Shown: positions 11,175 to 22,091 of the stretch, one piece after another
Position numbering within the stretch: position 1 is the stretch's first letter
How the letters are laid out: every line of letters starts with the position of its first letter
From: Cycas panzhihuaensis
Lineage: Eukaryota; Cycadophyta
DNA: 64,000 nt
Reading direction: 5' to 3'
Assembly (NCBI GenBank): GCA_023213395.1
Contig: CM041465.1
Span: 180,985,741 to 181,049,740 of the forward strand
Translations under genes and position numbers: made by a program
Notes under the pieces: generated by a model
The model's database searches: none
What the model was told of the DNA's origin: nothing
Seen by the model: the letters and a program-made list of their open reading frames with translations, nothing else

Positions 11175-11613
11175 TGTAAGAATAGGCGCATGTACACAGT
11201 CATAACATCACAGGAACAGTAGAGATACAAATGAAAGAGACAATGCACATGTACACAGGGTTGACAGGTGGAAAACCCCTTCTGGGGAAGAAAAACCACC
11301 TCCTAAGCTAGATTTTATTAATAAATAACTAAAACCAATATACACAATAACCAACCCCTAAAATAGCCTTTAGTCAAGTATTTGAACAAACCTCCTAGAT
11401 TCCTAGAACCAACTCCATGAATCTAGGAGATTAATAAATAGTACGGAGGTTCGTTGGAATGCAGTTCCGCATTGCAACGACCATCCACAAATCAATTAAA
11501 TTAAACATAATTTTATAACATTGCAATCACTTAAATTATATTTAAGACATGTGACTAAATAATAACATTAAGAAACATAATAAAACATAAAGTTTACATT
11601 ATATATTCTAACA
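11175..11613 (-). repeat. 5' LTR of Copia F
   Basis: 439 bp, TG...CA, partner of 3948-4386. Followed by TSD AATCT (11614-11618). Confidence 0.95.
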
Positions 11614-11702
11614 AATCTCAATTATGTTTATGTTTTCCTTGGTTGGGGGGGGAATTCTAACCTTTTTGTGCTTTTACCTTTGCCCTTTTCCCTCAAAACA
11701 AA

Positions 11703-11714
11703 GCTCTGATACTA
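11703..11714 (-). other. Primer binding site of Gypsy E
   Basis: Minus-strand TAGTATCAGAGC, two bases from the LTR end, is the initiator-Met PBS with one mismatch. The same two-base gap occurs in element D. Confidence 0.85.
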
Positions 11715-11716
11715 CT

Positions 11717-12302
11717 TGTAGTGATCTTGTTCTACTTTTATAGCTAATTTCCTCAAGAATACAAGTAATAATCCACAAAAGATAATAACTAGATGCTATT
11801 CAACAAGAAAATGAACAGGGAACAGGAATTACAAAATCCACATAAGTAAATAATAATATTTATTGTCAAATAATACAAAAAATAGAGCAAAATTACAACA
11901 ACATACCAGTCTTTCTTGAAGAAGTGAGCTTCCCTTTTCGAGGGAGGAACCCTCCAAAATGTAACCCCCAAATGGGTGAGTTAATTGCAGCCCTAGAACT
12001 GAAAATACACAACCAAAAGAACCTCTTAAGATGGTTTGAGATGTGGCCCAAACTTCCTATTTATAGTGATCAAAGTATTTTAATTAGAAGTCAGCCAAAC
12101 TGAGTGATATTCTCCTTAATACTGCTTAAATAGAAGTCAGCTAGAACTTCTCCAAAAATTAGAAGGCTAACTTTAAATGGCTATAACTTTTGATACAGAT
12201 ATCGGAATTAACTTTCATCTAAACCATTGAAATCCTCATTTAAAGACCTTTGATTTGAATCGTTACATGGCATAGTTTTGACTAGATTTTTAGGATGTTA
12301 TA
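11717..12302 (-). repeat. 5' LTR of Gypsy E
   Basis: 586 bp, aligned along its length with the 584-587-bp LTRs of element D (26926-27512, 30167-30750). Shared landmarks include GTAGTGATCTTGTTCTACTT and CCCAAACTTCCTATTTATAG, the latter probably the TATA region on the plus-strand text. The element-strand start has decayed from TGTAGC to TATAAC. Confidence 0.9.
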
Positions 12303-13637
12303 TTACTTCCATATAGAGGAAATCCAAGAGGTGGATTTTGTCATGCAAATAATGATTATGTGACACCAACACTTGACCCACTTGGTTCAATACTTTGCAT
12401 AAAAGGATTTAAAGGAGGAGGAAAAGTATATGACATGGATTGGAGTGGGACCTATTTGAGTTTGTGTTTGTTGAGAAGATAGGGAAATAACTTGTCTAAA
12501 AGTGGGTGATTGAAGGCTAGATACCCCCACAAGGTTTTGTGGCACTATATATTATGTTTACAATGATTGTGAAGCTTGGGATGAAGGTACAATTTGCAAG
12601 GCAAACATACCTAACATCATACTAATTTATTTATGCAAGGCATTCATAACTAAGTTAAGGACCTTAGTGACCCAAAGTTCCTATTTGAGTGTTGACAGTT
12701 TAATTAGGATTGTTGAGTGTTTGCACATATTGAGTCATATCAAAGGGCATTGAAATAGAAACTTAAGATGAAGTTTGTTGTGGGATTATCGATTATGAGA
12801 TAGTACCAACTGATGTGTAAGAACTTGCAGGAAAAGAAGATGAAAGAACTTGAGTCTCTACAGGTTGAAATGTTGTGAAAAATTGTTAATGACCTATAGA
12901 TTGAGTTAAAGGTGAACTAAAACCTATATTTGATACATTGTTTTGGATTGGATGTGTAACTTGTATGCGAGGAATATTTGGTGGTTCAAAAGCATGAGGT
13001 ATGAATTCAATCTTATCCACATATTTTGTGTTAATGGAATAAATAAAGATGACCCTACTTCACCTTCCCTAAAAGGGTGTGAGATAGGGGGAAAACATGT
13101 GATTATTGGACGTAGAGGTAGAGTAGTGAATTGAGGTTAAGGAACTTCCTATTCAAGGACGTCTTCAATCAAGACATTCTCTTCAAGAGGACCAAAAGAA
13201 AGAGCTCCACCTTCCATTGTAATGGAAGTGAACTCGAGAGACAACTCTCAATCTACAAGAAAAACATACCATAAAAGAGAAACACTCTAAAAACAATAGA
13301 CATATAAACAATAAGAATAGATCTTAAAAACATGTTAGTAGTATGGTCACCAAAAATGTGTACTTGATATGGGAATTCTCCTATTCAATTCTATTGAAAT
13401 GACTAGGCAAAAACTAATAGATAGAAGGGGAGAAATTACCTTAACAAATGACACAATTTTTATGGATATTGAAAGTTTGTAAGAAAGTATGGTCACAAAT
13501 TACTTTCAAGATATAACAATTTGTATGACATAGCTTATTTGACTTGTAATTAAGGAAGGTGATCCCTACACATATCTATTCTATTTTGTATATTTTCTCA
13601 AAATAAATTAATTAGTCTATATCCTACTACTTTTGTT
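12303..13637. other. Intergenic DNA between Gypsy E and Gypsy G, no gene recognised
   Basis: AT-rich DNA without long frames; the longest is 63 codons at 12943-13134 and is not recognised. I see no LTR ends, PBS or repeat pair that would define an element. A few runs of purine-rich text near 12830-12860 resemble decayed coding DNA (GAAAAGAAGATGAAAGAACT) but cannot be assigned. Confidence 0.5.
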
Positions 13638-14187
13638 TGTTGCATTCTAGATAAACCCTCTCTTTAGGGGCCTATCAACAGACTTAAACGCCCAAAAATG
13701 AGCGTATGAATAGGAGTATTAGCCAACTTGTAAGCTTGTCTTCTAGCTGACTTCATTCATGGTTCACTTTTAGTGAACTGTCCCAGTTATGGCTGACTTC
13801 AAGTTGGATAATAATTGACAATTATATATAGGGATCAAATCCCTCATTCTAACATCATCATTTTCAGTTGATCTCTTCTATATTTTTGGCTTTAGGATTG
13901 CATTTGGCTCAGCCTTTTGGCCTGAGATATTTGGAGTAATCCCGCCTTAAAGGGACAAGCATTCAATAAGGACATTCTGTTGTATCCTTTTATACTTTCT
14001 AGTATTATTTTTAGACAATATATTTACTTTTTATTTGTACCATTTTCATTACTTTACATCGGTGTTTATGGTGAAATTCTAATATTCATTATTATTTGAG
14101 ATTGATGAGATCTGTTTGAGTATATAATAGATCAGTATCTGTGAATCTATGTGCTATTTCTAAAATAAGATAAAAGCTTGTGCTACA
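13638..14187 (+). repeat. 5' LTR of Gypsy G
   Basis: Begins TGTTGCATTCTAGAT, similar to the element-strand start of D (TGTAGCATTCCAAA), and ends GTGCTACA beside the PBS. A TATA-like TTATATATAG lies at about 13822. Only one copy is seen, so the left boundary rests on similarity to D and is less sure than the right one. Confidence 0.7.
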
Positions 14188-14189
14188 AG

Positions 14190-14201
14190 TGGTATCAGAA
14201 C
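14190..14201 (+). other. Primer binding site of Gypsy G
   Basis: TGGTATCAGAAC, two bases after the LTR end, is an initiator-Met PBS with one mismatch. Confidence 0.85.
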
Positions 14202-14349
14202 TTCGTTGAAGCTATCATGTAGAAGAGTGCCTTCTGAGATTATAGTCAGATTTTTTCGAGAGGGGATTCAAGCCAATCTACTCACGTTCACAATAGTCAG
14301 TCCTATAAGGAAGTGTCATTTTGGTGAGAAGGAAGTGACATATCAATAC

Positions 14350-14791
14350 TGAAGACATGACAATATTGGAGCAAGAAGAAGTACCCAAAGAAATTCATGA
14401 GGAAGTCGAAGGAAAGCCAGAAGAAGATGAAATCGATGAACTACTGGAACTAGGTACAAAAAATATATAAATTTTACTACAAGCAATTATGGGACAATGT
14501 GCCACCCCGCAAACACTCTGGTTCCAAGAGATGATTAAAGGTGTGCCTATCGTAATACTAGTCAATAGTGGCAGTACATACAACTTTATAGACAAGGCAA
14601 CTGCAAAGAAGCTTGGAATTAAAATAGAACCAATAAACACATTCCAAGTATGAATAACCAATGGAAAAATAGCTCCGTTTGGAGGTTTCTACAAAAAAAA
14701 TCAACTTACAAATGAGTGAATATTCACAAACACATGCATGTTCATAATGCAAATTAGCAGCGTGGACACAGTATTGGGAATTCAGTGGCAT
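14350..14791 (+). pseudogene. Gypsy G protease, N-terminal part
   Basis: An acidic linker (EEVPKEIHEEVEGKPEEDEI) leads into VNSGSTYNFIDKATAKKLGI, the retropepsin active-site region with the catalytic Asp changed to Asn. It then runs to GIKIEPINTFQV and IQWHQT, where Copia H interrupts. Stops are present near 14654 and later. Protein context matches D (28551-28889). Confidence 0.8.
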
Positions 14792-14796
14792 CAAAC

Positions 14797-15091
14797 TGAA
14801 GGAAGGATGGATCTAGGAGATAAATCACTCACATGCACACAATGGCAATGGAGAATGAAAAAGAAGATGAAACTTGGAGGTGAGAATGAATAATGACTCC
14901 CTCCTTGAGATTTCACCTTTTATTATTGAGGATGAACATTAGGGTTAGGATTTTCTCGCCTAATGATATGAACCCAAAATTACATCTAAATGCACATAAA
15001 GTACATTTCATTAAGAGACTAATGCTAATAATATATCCTAAGGTCACATAATTAATCTACACAAATGACCATGATATATTAACCTCTTTCA
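14797..15091 (-). repeat. 3' LTR of Copia H
   Basis: 295 bp, TGAAGGAAGG...CTCTTTCA, next to the polypurine tract. Its first ~77 bases match 22092-22168; the remainder has no match at the other end. Confidence 0.85.
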
Positions 15092-15101
15092 ATCCCCCCT
15101 T
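15092..15101 (-). other. Polypurine tract of Copia H
   Basis: Minus-strand TAAGGGGGGAT directly precedes the 3' LTR. Confidence 0.8.
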
Positions 15102-15239
15102 AATGGTGGAAGGTCATTTTCAGAAAATCTATTCTATGAGGTCTTCATTTGAGCCTCATTATTACATTGAAATTCTAAATGACACTTTTGTGGGAAAACC
15201 CTCATGAAGAATAAAAACCCACGAACTTTCTAAGATCTA

Positions 15240-15574
15240 TAGCCACTTTTATAAATCAAAATGGCTAAGGTGGCTCTTTGATGTAGCATAATAGCCAAGC
15301 GACTTAAATGTGTAGCTTAATCTGCTAAGTCTCCATATACTGTTTGGTCATTCCCTATGACCTTTTGGATTTTCACAAGTTTTGATTTTCCAAAACAAGT
15401 ACAACCTTTATCCTTCCGTGCCCACATGGGGTTTTCACAAAGAGGATAGAGCAGAGACTTACTCTTATTCTTCCACGCCCATAAGGGGTTTTTACAAAGA
15501 GAATAGAGTATGATGATCATGTTGTCATCTTCTTTGATCAATCGAAGATGGAGGCCCTAAGGTCGAGCTACCTT
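15240..15574 (-). repeat. Copia H 3' UTR with a ~90-base imperfect tandem duplication and an inverted copy at the far end
   Basis: Two related units sit at about 15395-15460 and 15460-15515, each containing a CTCTATYCTCTTTGT-type start and an AACCCC-TATGGGC-type centre on the minus strand. Translated, they give the parallel strings LYSLCKNPLWAWKNK and LYPLCENPMWARKDK, but I do not regard them as protein. The segment 15255-15520 recurs inverted at 22169-22433. Confidence 0.75.
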
Positions 15575-16092
15575 CAGAACTATTCAAACTTCAACCTTTG
15601 CAACGGTTTAGTGAAGATATCAGACACTTGATCTGCTGTGGGACAGTAATCTAATTGAATTGTGCTGTCATGAACAAGTTCTCTAATCCTGTGGAATTTC
15701 GTACTTATATGTTTGGTACGATCATGAAATACAGGATTTTTCGCCATGCAGATTACTGATTGATTATCCACATGAAGACTCGTAAGACTTGTTTGGGTGA
15801 TATTTAATGTTTCCAATAATTTTTTCAGCCATATCACCTCTTTACTGGTCTTAGAAGCAGCAATGTATTCAGCTTCGGTAGTTGAATCTGCAACTATCTT
15901 CTACCGTCTGGATCTCCATGATATTGGTGTTGTTCCAAGAAACATTACATACCCAGACGTAGATCTTCTCATATCTTTATCTCCTGCAAAGTCTGAGTCT
16001 GTGTATGTAGAAAGCTTGAAGTGCAGATTAGGTTCATCTGATGGACCATATTTGTTGGTCGTTTTAAGGTATCTTAACACTCGCACTACTGC
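15575..16092 (-). pseudogene. Copia H RNase H
   Basis: Contains MRVLRYLKTTNKYGPSDEPN, the YTDSDFAGDKDMRRSTSGYV block, and then WLKKLLETLNI, LHVDNQSVICMAKNPVFHDR and TKHISTKFHRIRELV. It ends in the conserved ADQVSDIFTKPLQRLKFE tail. Catalytic Asp residues are visible in DSDFAGD and VDNQS. One break lies between 15837 and 15901. Confidence 0.88.
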
Positions 16093-17181
16093 TTACCAAT
16101 GATTCTGGTTAGGATTTGTCATGTAACGAGCAAGAATGCCGACAGAGTGTATAATATCTGGCCTTGTATTGATAGTGTAGATGAGACTACCTACAAGTTT
16201 CGTGTAGAGTATTGTGTCTGCCTCCCTAGTATCACCTTCAGCTGAGAGTTTAGTATTAGGATCCATAGGTAACATCATTGGTTGAACATCTTCTAACTGA
16301 AATTTGGTTAGAAGATCATTGATGTATTTTTCTTGGGAGAGGAAATTTTTTCTATTCTTTTGTGTTACTTTAATTCCCAAGTAATATTTCATCAAACCGA
16401 GGTCAAACAATTTGAACGTTTTGCCAATGTCCTTTTTCAGCTGGCTTATTACCTGTTCACTATTACCTGTTGCTAGCATGTCATCCACAAAGATTATGAG
16501 ATAAGTGACTTTATCCTTATGGCGCTTGATGAACAACGTTGCATCAATGTCTTGATAGTCATAAACCTCATATCCAAGTTGCCTCATCCTTTCAGACAAC
16601 TTGGCAAACCAACTGCGAGGGGCTTGTTTAAGGCCATACAAGGACTTTCTGAGCCTGCAAACCTTATGCTCTTGACCTTCGATCTCATATCCTTCTGGCT
16701 GAGCCATGTAAATTTCTTCTTCAAGATTTCCATTAAGAAACGCAGTCTTAATATCGAGTTGATGGATTTTCCAACCCTGTTGAGCAGCTAAGGCCACAAG
16801 AGTTCTAATTGTAGACCACTTGGTTGTAGGTGCAAAGACTTCAGTGTAGTCGATGCCTTCCCTTTGTGTAAATCCTTTAGCTACCAACCTTGCCTTAAGT
16901 TTTTCAAGGGTGACATCTGATCTATATTTATTTTTGAACACCCATTTATTGTGAACTACCTTTCTGCCAAGTGGTAGATCAACAAGCTCCCATATACCGT
17001 TCTTGATAAGAGATTGGTACTCTTCATTCATGGCGTTTCTCCAAGCTGTATGCTTTACAACTTCTTGGTACGTTAAGGGCTCTTCATTAAGAGTAAGGTG
17101 CAATTCTGTTGGTTCAAGCTCAGTATATAATGATTCCTGCATCCTTGCTCTATGGGCACTTCGAGCACCAGTTTTGCCCAC
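16093..17181 (-). pseudogene. Copia H reverse transcriptase, 362-codon open frame
   Basis: The longest open frame in the window and a complete RVT_2 domain. The order is WRNAMNEEYQSLIKNGIWEL, KWVFKNKYR, LVAKGFTQREGIDYTEVFAP, IHQLDIKTAFLNGNLEEEIY, SLYGLKQAPRSWF, LIIFVDDMLATGN with the catalytic Asp pair intact, LMKYYLGIKV, and the RT-RH connection with LVGSLIYTINTRPDI. No internal stop. It is a domain of a broken polyprotein rather than a separate gene; gag and PR upstream are disrupted. Confidence 0.9.
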
Positions 17182-17741
17182 CTCATATGATCGTATGTCC
17201 TTATTAAGCTAGCAGGCTTCTTGAGATCCTCGAGTTGGGAATGATATCCTCATTTCTCAAACTTCTTGGTTCTTATCATGTTCGTTAAAATGATTATTTT
17301 GTGAGGAGGATATTGATGTGTCTGAGGAAGATGGTCCTTCTACCACTGTTTTGTCTTTGTCAACTGAAGGTGGAGAGGATGGTTCTTCTATAATGGCTTT
17401 GCCTTTGTCAACTATGTTATCTTCAAAAGATGGTGCTGGATGTGCACTCATTTGTTCAGAGTCACAACTTGTATCCTCCAAGCCTCTATTGTCAGCTTCC
17501 AATATTTAAAGTAATTTATGTCTGTCCCCCCCCCACCAAATTTTGGAATCTAAACATCATACTTGATAACATTATTATAGTGGCGTGAGGGTACTATGGA
17601 GTCTAATTTAAGTAACTAATCCTCTATCTCCGCAAAAACGACATCTCTGGTAATGATGATTTTTCGTTGTAAAGGTATGAAGACCTTATACCCTTTCTTA
17701 TCCATAAGGTATCCAACAAAGATGCATTTAAGTGCCCTTGG
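17182..17741 (-). pseudogene. Copia H IN-RT linker with poly-C tract
   Basis: The low-complexity hydrophilic frame 17257-17502 (acidic and Ser/Pro-rich, with repeated GKAIIEEPSSP and KTVVEGPSSS strings) is typical of the variable linker between Copia integrase and RT. The integrase tail is at 17624-17741. A run of nine C at 17526-17534 (G on the coding strand) lies inside it, a likely frameshift site. Confidence 0.7.
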
Positions 17742-18461
17742 CTAGAGTTTATTTCGATCTGCATCCAGAATATGGGCATAGCATGTAGAGCCAAAATTTC
17801 TAAAGTAGTGAACAATAGGGGCTTGTCCTGACCACTTTTCATTAGGTGATTGTATTTCCTTTGATGGGCTAACAACATTGATACAATAAACAACTATCCT
17901 GATTGCTTCAGCCCATAAATAGGCAGGTATATTTTTATATATTAACATAGCACGAGCCATGTTCATGATTGTCCTGTTTATGTGCTTGACAACTCCATTT
18001 TGCTGTGGGGTATCTGCTACTGTTATTTGATGTTTGATGCCATTGTCTCGAAGGTAGCTTTCAAACTCATGTGAGGTATATTCTCCACCATTATCAATTC
18101 GAAGACATTTGAGTTGATAACCTGACTCTTTTTCAGTGAGAGCTTTGAATTTCTTAAATATACGAAATGCTTCATCTTTCTTGTGTAGAAAAGCTACCCA
18201 TACTTTTCTAGTAAAATGATCAATGAAAGAGATGTAATATAGCTTGCCCTTCAGTGAAGGAATGGGCATTGGCCCGCACAAATCATAGTGTACCAATTGT
18301 AATGGATGGCTCGATTTCCACTGACTTTTGGGAAAGGGTTATCGATGAGATTTGGCAATGATACAAGCTTTAAAGGGCTTAGAGGAAAACTTTGAAAGCT
18401 TTGGAAGAGTATTAGAAAGATCTCTAAGTCTATCAATGTGAACATGGCCCATACGAGCATG
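17742..18461 (-). pseudogene. Copia H integrase zinc and catalytic core
   Basis: ARMGHVHIDRL with CIIAKSHR (zinc domain, one Cys changed) leads to LVHYDLCGPMPIPSL (first Asp; relatives have HSD). It continues to IDNGGEYTSHEFESYL (second Asp) and TPQQNGVVKHINRTI, where the catalytic Glu of VERxN reads Lys, so the active site is broken. The 184-codon open stretch is 17742-18296. Confidence 0.85.
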
Positions 18462-18917
18462 TTAAAGAGCTTCTGGTGACAACATTGGATGGGTCAAAAT
18501 GGAATTAAATGTAAATTCTTCATCGGCACAAGGGCTTTGGGCACAATGGGCTTTAGAAGATTGAAAGTCATTCAGTCGAAAGAGTTTACTAGAGAGATGT
18601 CCAGTCAAAACCACCTGATTAGTTGGAGGGTGAATGATCTTAAGAGTCTGGTCATTTGTGGTTACACTCAGATCAAGTCCATGAGAAACGAGTGTGGATA
18701 AAGAGAGTAGGTTTTGTTTGAGATTGGGTATATATAAAACATCAAGCAATGTAAAATCTTCTAAGCCTGGGAGTTTCAAGCGAATGTTGCCAATTCCTTC
18801 AACAGGTTGTTGTGATTTATCAGCCATGTGAACAACTCCATGAACATTTGAGTCGAATGTTTGATATAGACTGCGATTGCATGTCATATGTTGAGTTGCT
18901 CCTGTGTCCATGATCCA
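18462..18917 (-). pseudogene. Copia H protease
   Basis: Starts MDTGATQHMTCNRSLY, so the DTG active site is intact. It continues through VHMADKSQQPVEGIGNIRLK and LLDVLYIPNLKQNLLSLSTL, the standard Copia protease-linker text. A stop replaces the Trp that normally precedes the DTG motif, which cuts it from gag. Confidence 0.88.
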
Positions 18918-20116
18918 CTATCCATTGATTGAAGCCACACTATTGGCAATTCCAATAGGGCTTGGTATTGGTGAAGGGAATTCACAAGTGATATATCTAC
19001 ACCGAGCTTCAAAGTATCTCTTTGGTTGGTCAATGGCATTTGATGTTGAAGATCCCTCAATTCTTTGAATATGTACTTGTACAAAACCTGCACCACTAAA
19101 GGATTCTTCACAAGTTTCTTCAACATTGTGAGCTCCGTGTTTTGGTTGGAACTTAGCCAACTTATAAGTGGCAGTTCTACAATCTTTTGCTAAGTGTCCT
19201 TTATGGTTACACCGATCACACATAATGGTTTGATTACCAGTCCCTGAAGAAGTAATGGTTTGGCCTGACTGTCTTGCTCTTTGTTGAGGTGACCCTTGGC
19301 CTTGAAACTATCGAGGTTTTGATTAAGGGTTTGATTGACCTTGTGGATGATTTCCCATATTTCTTCCTCTTCCTCTTGCTCGGTTATTTCCTCTGCCACG
19401 AGAGGGACCTTGATTTTTTGTGTAGCAAACTTCTTCTTCTACCTTAAAGGTTGTATCTAGAAGAGAGTTAGAGGCTACAAAGTTTGTATCAAAGGTCTTG
19501 TCAAATTCTATAAACTTCTCGACAAGTGCTTCGAAGTTGAGTGTCTTCAATGTTCCACTAGATTGAAGACTTCCAAGCAAGTTTTTATAATCAGTGACAT
19601 GTAAACATGACTAGATCAAAAATGCCCAAGTAATGCATTGGGTCTTAAAGTCTTTGTCAATTGCCTGTTTGATTGGTCAAAGGAGATTTATTGTCTCATA
19701 AGCTCGTCCCTTCTGTATTTTTAATTTGTTCATTTTCAAAACAAGATGAACAAATTCTAAATCTGACTTTATATCGAAGTTCTTTTTAAGAACTTCTAAG
19801 ACCTTCCAGGTTGTATCATGTTCCTCTTCATTTATCAAGTTGTGCAAGGAGTGATCAATAACCAACAAAATTTCTGCACGAATATTTTCATCATCTATCT
19901 CCCATTGTAGTTTAACTGCAGCATCTATATGAGCTGTTGGGGCAGATCCACTGGAAGCAGTTGTTATAGCCGTTGCTAGTGTGCTGGGTATAGGCTGCAA
20001 GTGGGCTCTCCAAAGGCCTTCATACTTTGCAACATTTTTAATTCCAGTGTACCATATATCCTAATTTTCTTTGCCTTTCAATATGTAGTTAACATTTTAC
20101 TTGAATTGAGATGACA
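18918..20116 (-). pseudogene. Copia H gag with zinc knuckle
   Basis: Begins MSSQFK at 20114-20116 and includes the UBN2-type body at 19677-20000 (LQWEIDDENIRAEILLVIDH, then WKVLEVLKKNFD). A Gly/Arg-rich segment with RGRGNNRARGRGR is near 19390. The zinc knuckle CDRCNHKGHLAKDC is at about 19180-19220 with correct spacing. Several stops and frame changes occur. Confidence 0.85.
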
Positions 20117-22077
20117 TGGTGATGATGAAGAAGTAGAAGAGATGATAGAAGTATGTGTCACTGACACGTGTGGCTAGTACACCTAGCATAGCAGGGATGT
20201 AGAAATGATTGTTATGATGAGAAGCAAGTAATGATTAACTATTTTTCAACAATTAAAAAAAAATGAATATTAGTAATGATGCAAGAATGAGGCCCAATGT
20301 AGAGCTAGCAAATAGTGGTGATGTGTCATGCCACTAACCTCTCACTTATGTCCAAATGTATGTGAGGTTTTGATGCCTAAGGCTTCTAGTATACGATTAG
20401 GGCCTTCATTCACGATACCCGCACCTGCGCTTGGTGATAAAATCCAAGTCACAATGGAACCCAGGTACTCCCAATCCTCACCCAGTTCACCAATGAGCAG
20501 CTATATACCTCCTCTGAAGAGTCAAACGGTACTGCGTATCCCACGGCTATGACAGATATTGGACTGGGTTAATTTTAATCTTGTATTAAAGTTTTTTTCC
20601 TAGGTGGTTATCAGGATTATCCTTTATTGGAGGCTGTAGGTATGGCTAACCTGTCCCTCCACCATTATTTCGGTTAAGACCAGACCTAGTATGAAACGCA
20701 CACCTCCCTTAGAGCCTGGACTTCGGTCAACCTTAGTCTATTTCAACCAAGGCGAGTATGTGCACAAGTCAAGAATTGGCGGTATAGATCGTATGGATGA
20801 GATTCCTTTTAGGAATAGTGTAAGATGTTTCCGTATAACTGAAAACTGAAATAAAAACTTGCCAAATGTGCTTGCTTGTTTTTTGTGCTTGCTTTGTTGT
20901 TGTTGCTGCTTTTGTGATTTTTTATTGTTGTTGTTGCTTTTGTTATGCTTTATGCTATATGTGCAAATATAAAAGCATGCTAGATTTAGCTGGGGAACCG
21001 GATGTTGCTTCCAATCCAAGGTTTCCCTTGCTTTAGTACAATGTTTCTAAATATGATTTTGGAAGTTTTCATACAAAAGCCACAATGGACTAAAAAATGG
21101 ATCAACTTGCCGCTAAAATGATGATTTTTCTAAATCTATATGTATGCTATTTTGCCTTATTTTGTGATTTTTTCATAAAATTTACAAATAATGATAAATG
21201 GGCAATTTTTTAGAAATTACAAATATGAAGGCATAAATAATAAAATCTAAATTTATGACAGAAGGAAAGAGTGTTCAGAATTCCGTTTCTTATAGAGTTG
21301 TGAAGTCAGATTTCAGAAAAGGCACAAAAACATTTCTGCCCAAAAAAACACCAAAGTAAAATCATGTCAGATCAACTATCTCAGAATCTGGACTTCAATA
21401 TGTCAAAAGTTTCATTTTGACATGTACATTAACTTTTCCTTCTACACTATCTGCAAAATCTTCCAAAAAATTATCTGAAATGCCCTTGCAAGGTCCTTTA
21501 TGGGGTTGAGTAGGCAAAATCAGCAACCGTGAGAAAACTGCATAGATCTCACTAACCAGTGGATGAAATTTGATAAAATTTATCTTAAAATGATCTTAAG
21601 ACGTAAATGTACCAGATCTCTTAATAAAACTTTCAGATCTTTAGCTTATAATTAAAGGATTTCATTAGGAAAAGTGCTTTAAATCACTTATCCACAAAAT
21701 TTACCCTTTTGTTACAGCCAAAACTCATTGTTGCAGGCTGAATCTGAAGCTACTCCAGAAGACAAAAATGATCCTCTAGTGAAGGCGACCTTGTACACCA
21801 AATTTCATCAAATTCTGAGATTGTTGAATTTTTATGAAATTTTGGGCTTTTAATGCTTCTGGGACTGTTCCAGCAGCTGAACAACTTCAAAAACCCATAT
21901 TCTTCACCTCTGAATTTCTACACACATGTACAAAGTAGCAACATGCAAAATACTATAATTTTATACTCTCAAAATGTTAAAAAATTAAGGAATACACTCT
22001 CAATACTTTACATTGAAGGTGAAGGAGAGGCAAAATAACTCCATGCAAGTGGAATGGAGTGAATAGATACCCTTCTA
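20117..22077 (-). other. Copia H leader, ~2 kb, no gene recognised
   Basis: Untranslated stretch between PBS and gag. It holds a GTT/TTG-rich simple-sequence patch at about 20875-20945 and a GC-richer part at 20320-20760 without a recognisable protein. Confidence 0.6.
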
Positions 22078-22089
22078 GCTCTGATACCA
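22078..22089 (-). other. Primer binding site of Copia H
   Basis: Minus-strand TGGTATCAGAGC, two bases from the LTR. Confidence 0.9.
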
Positions 22090-22091
22090 TA

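Larger units (their letters stand above)
3948..11613 (-). mobile_element. Full-length Copia retrotransposon F (TSD AATCT)
   Basis: Two 439-bp LTRs (3948-4386 and 11175-11613) begin TGTAAGAATA and end TATTCTAACA. The 5-bp target duplication AATCT is at 3943-3947 and 11614-11618. PBS is beside the right LTR and PPT beside the left one, so the element runs on the minus strand. By hand I count about 33 mismatches between LTRs (~92% identity), mostly transitions, so the insertion is old. Coding order is gag, PR, IN, RT, RH, nearly full length with scattered stops. It landed in the leader of Gypsy E. An unusually long leader (8671-11162) holds G/C-run DNA and a GC-richer segment. Confidence 0.95.
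413..12302 (-). mobile_element. Gypsy (chromovirus-like) retrotransposon E, interrupted and lacking its 3' end
   Basis: Read on the minus strand from 12302: 5' LTR, initiator-Met-type PBS, leader, gag, protease, reverse transcriptase remnant, RNase H and integrase, cut at 413 by a Copia LTR. Its LTR is clearly the same family as that of element D (26926-30750), and its protease and gag match D too. Three later events break it: Copia F in the leader about 26 bp upstream of the gag ATG, a ~230-bp insert in pol, and the Copia LTR in integrase. An internal deletion has removed the RT catalytic core. Stop codons are frequent, so it is dead. The 3' LTR and left TSD are outside the window. Confidence 0.88.

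Noticed and set aside
15797-16102. Plus-strand open frame of 101 codons
   Set aside because: Antisense to Copia H RNase H, which is clearly the coding strand.
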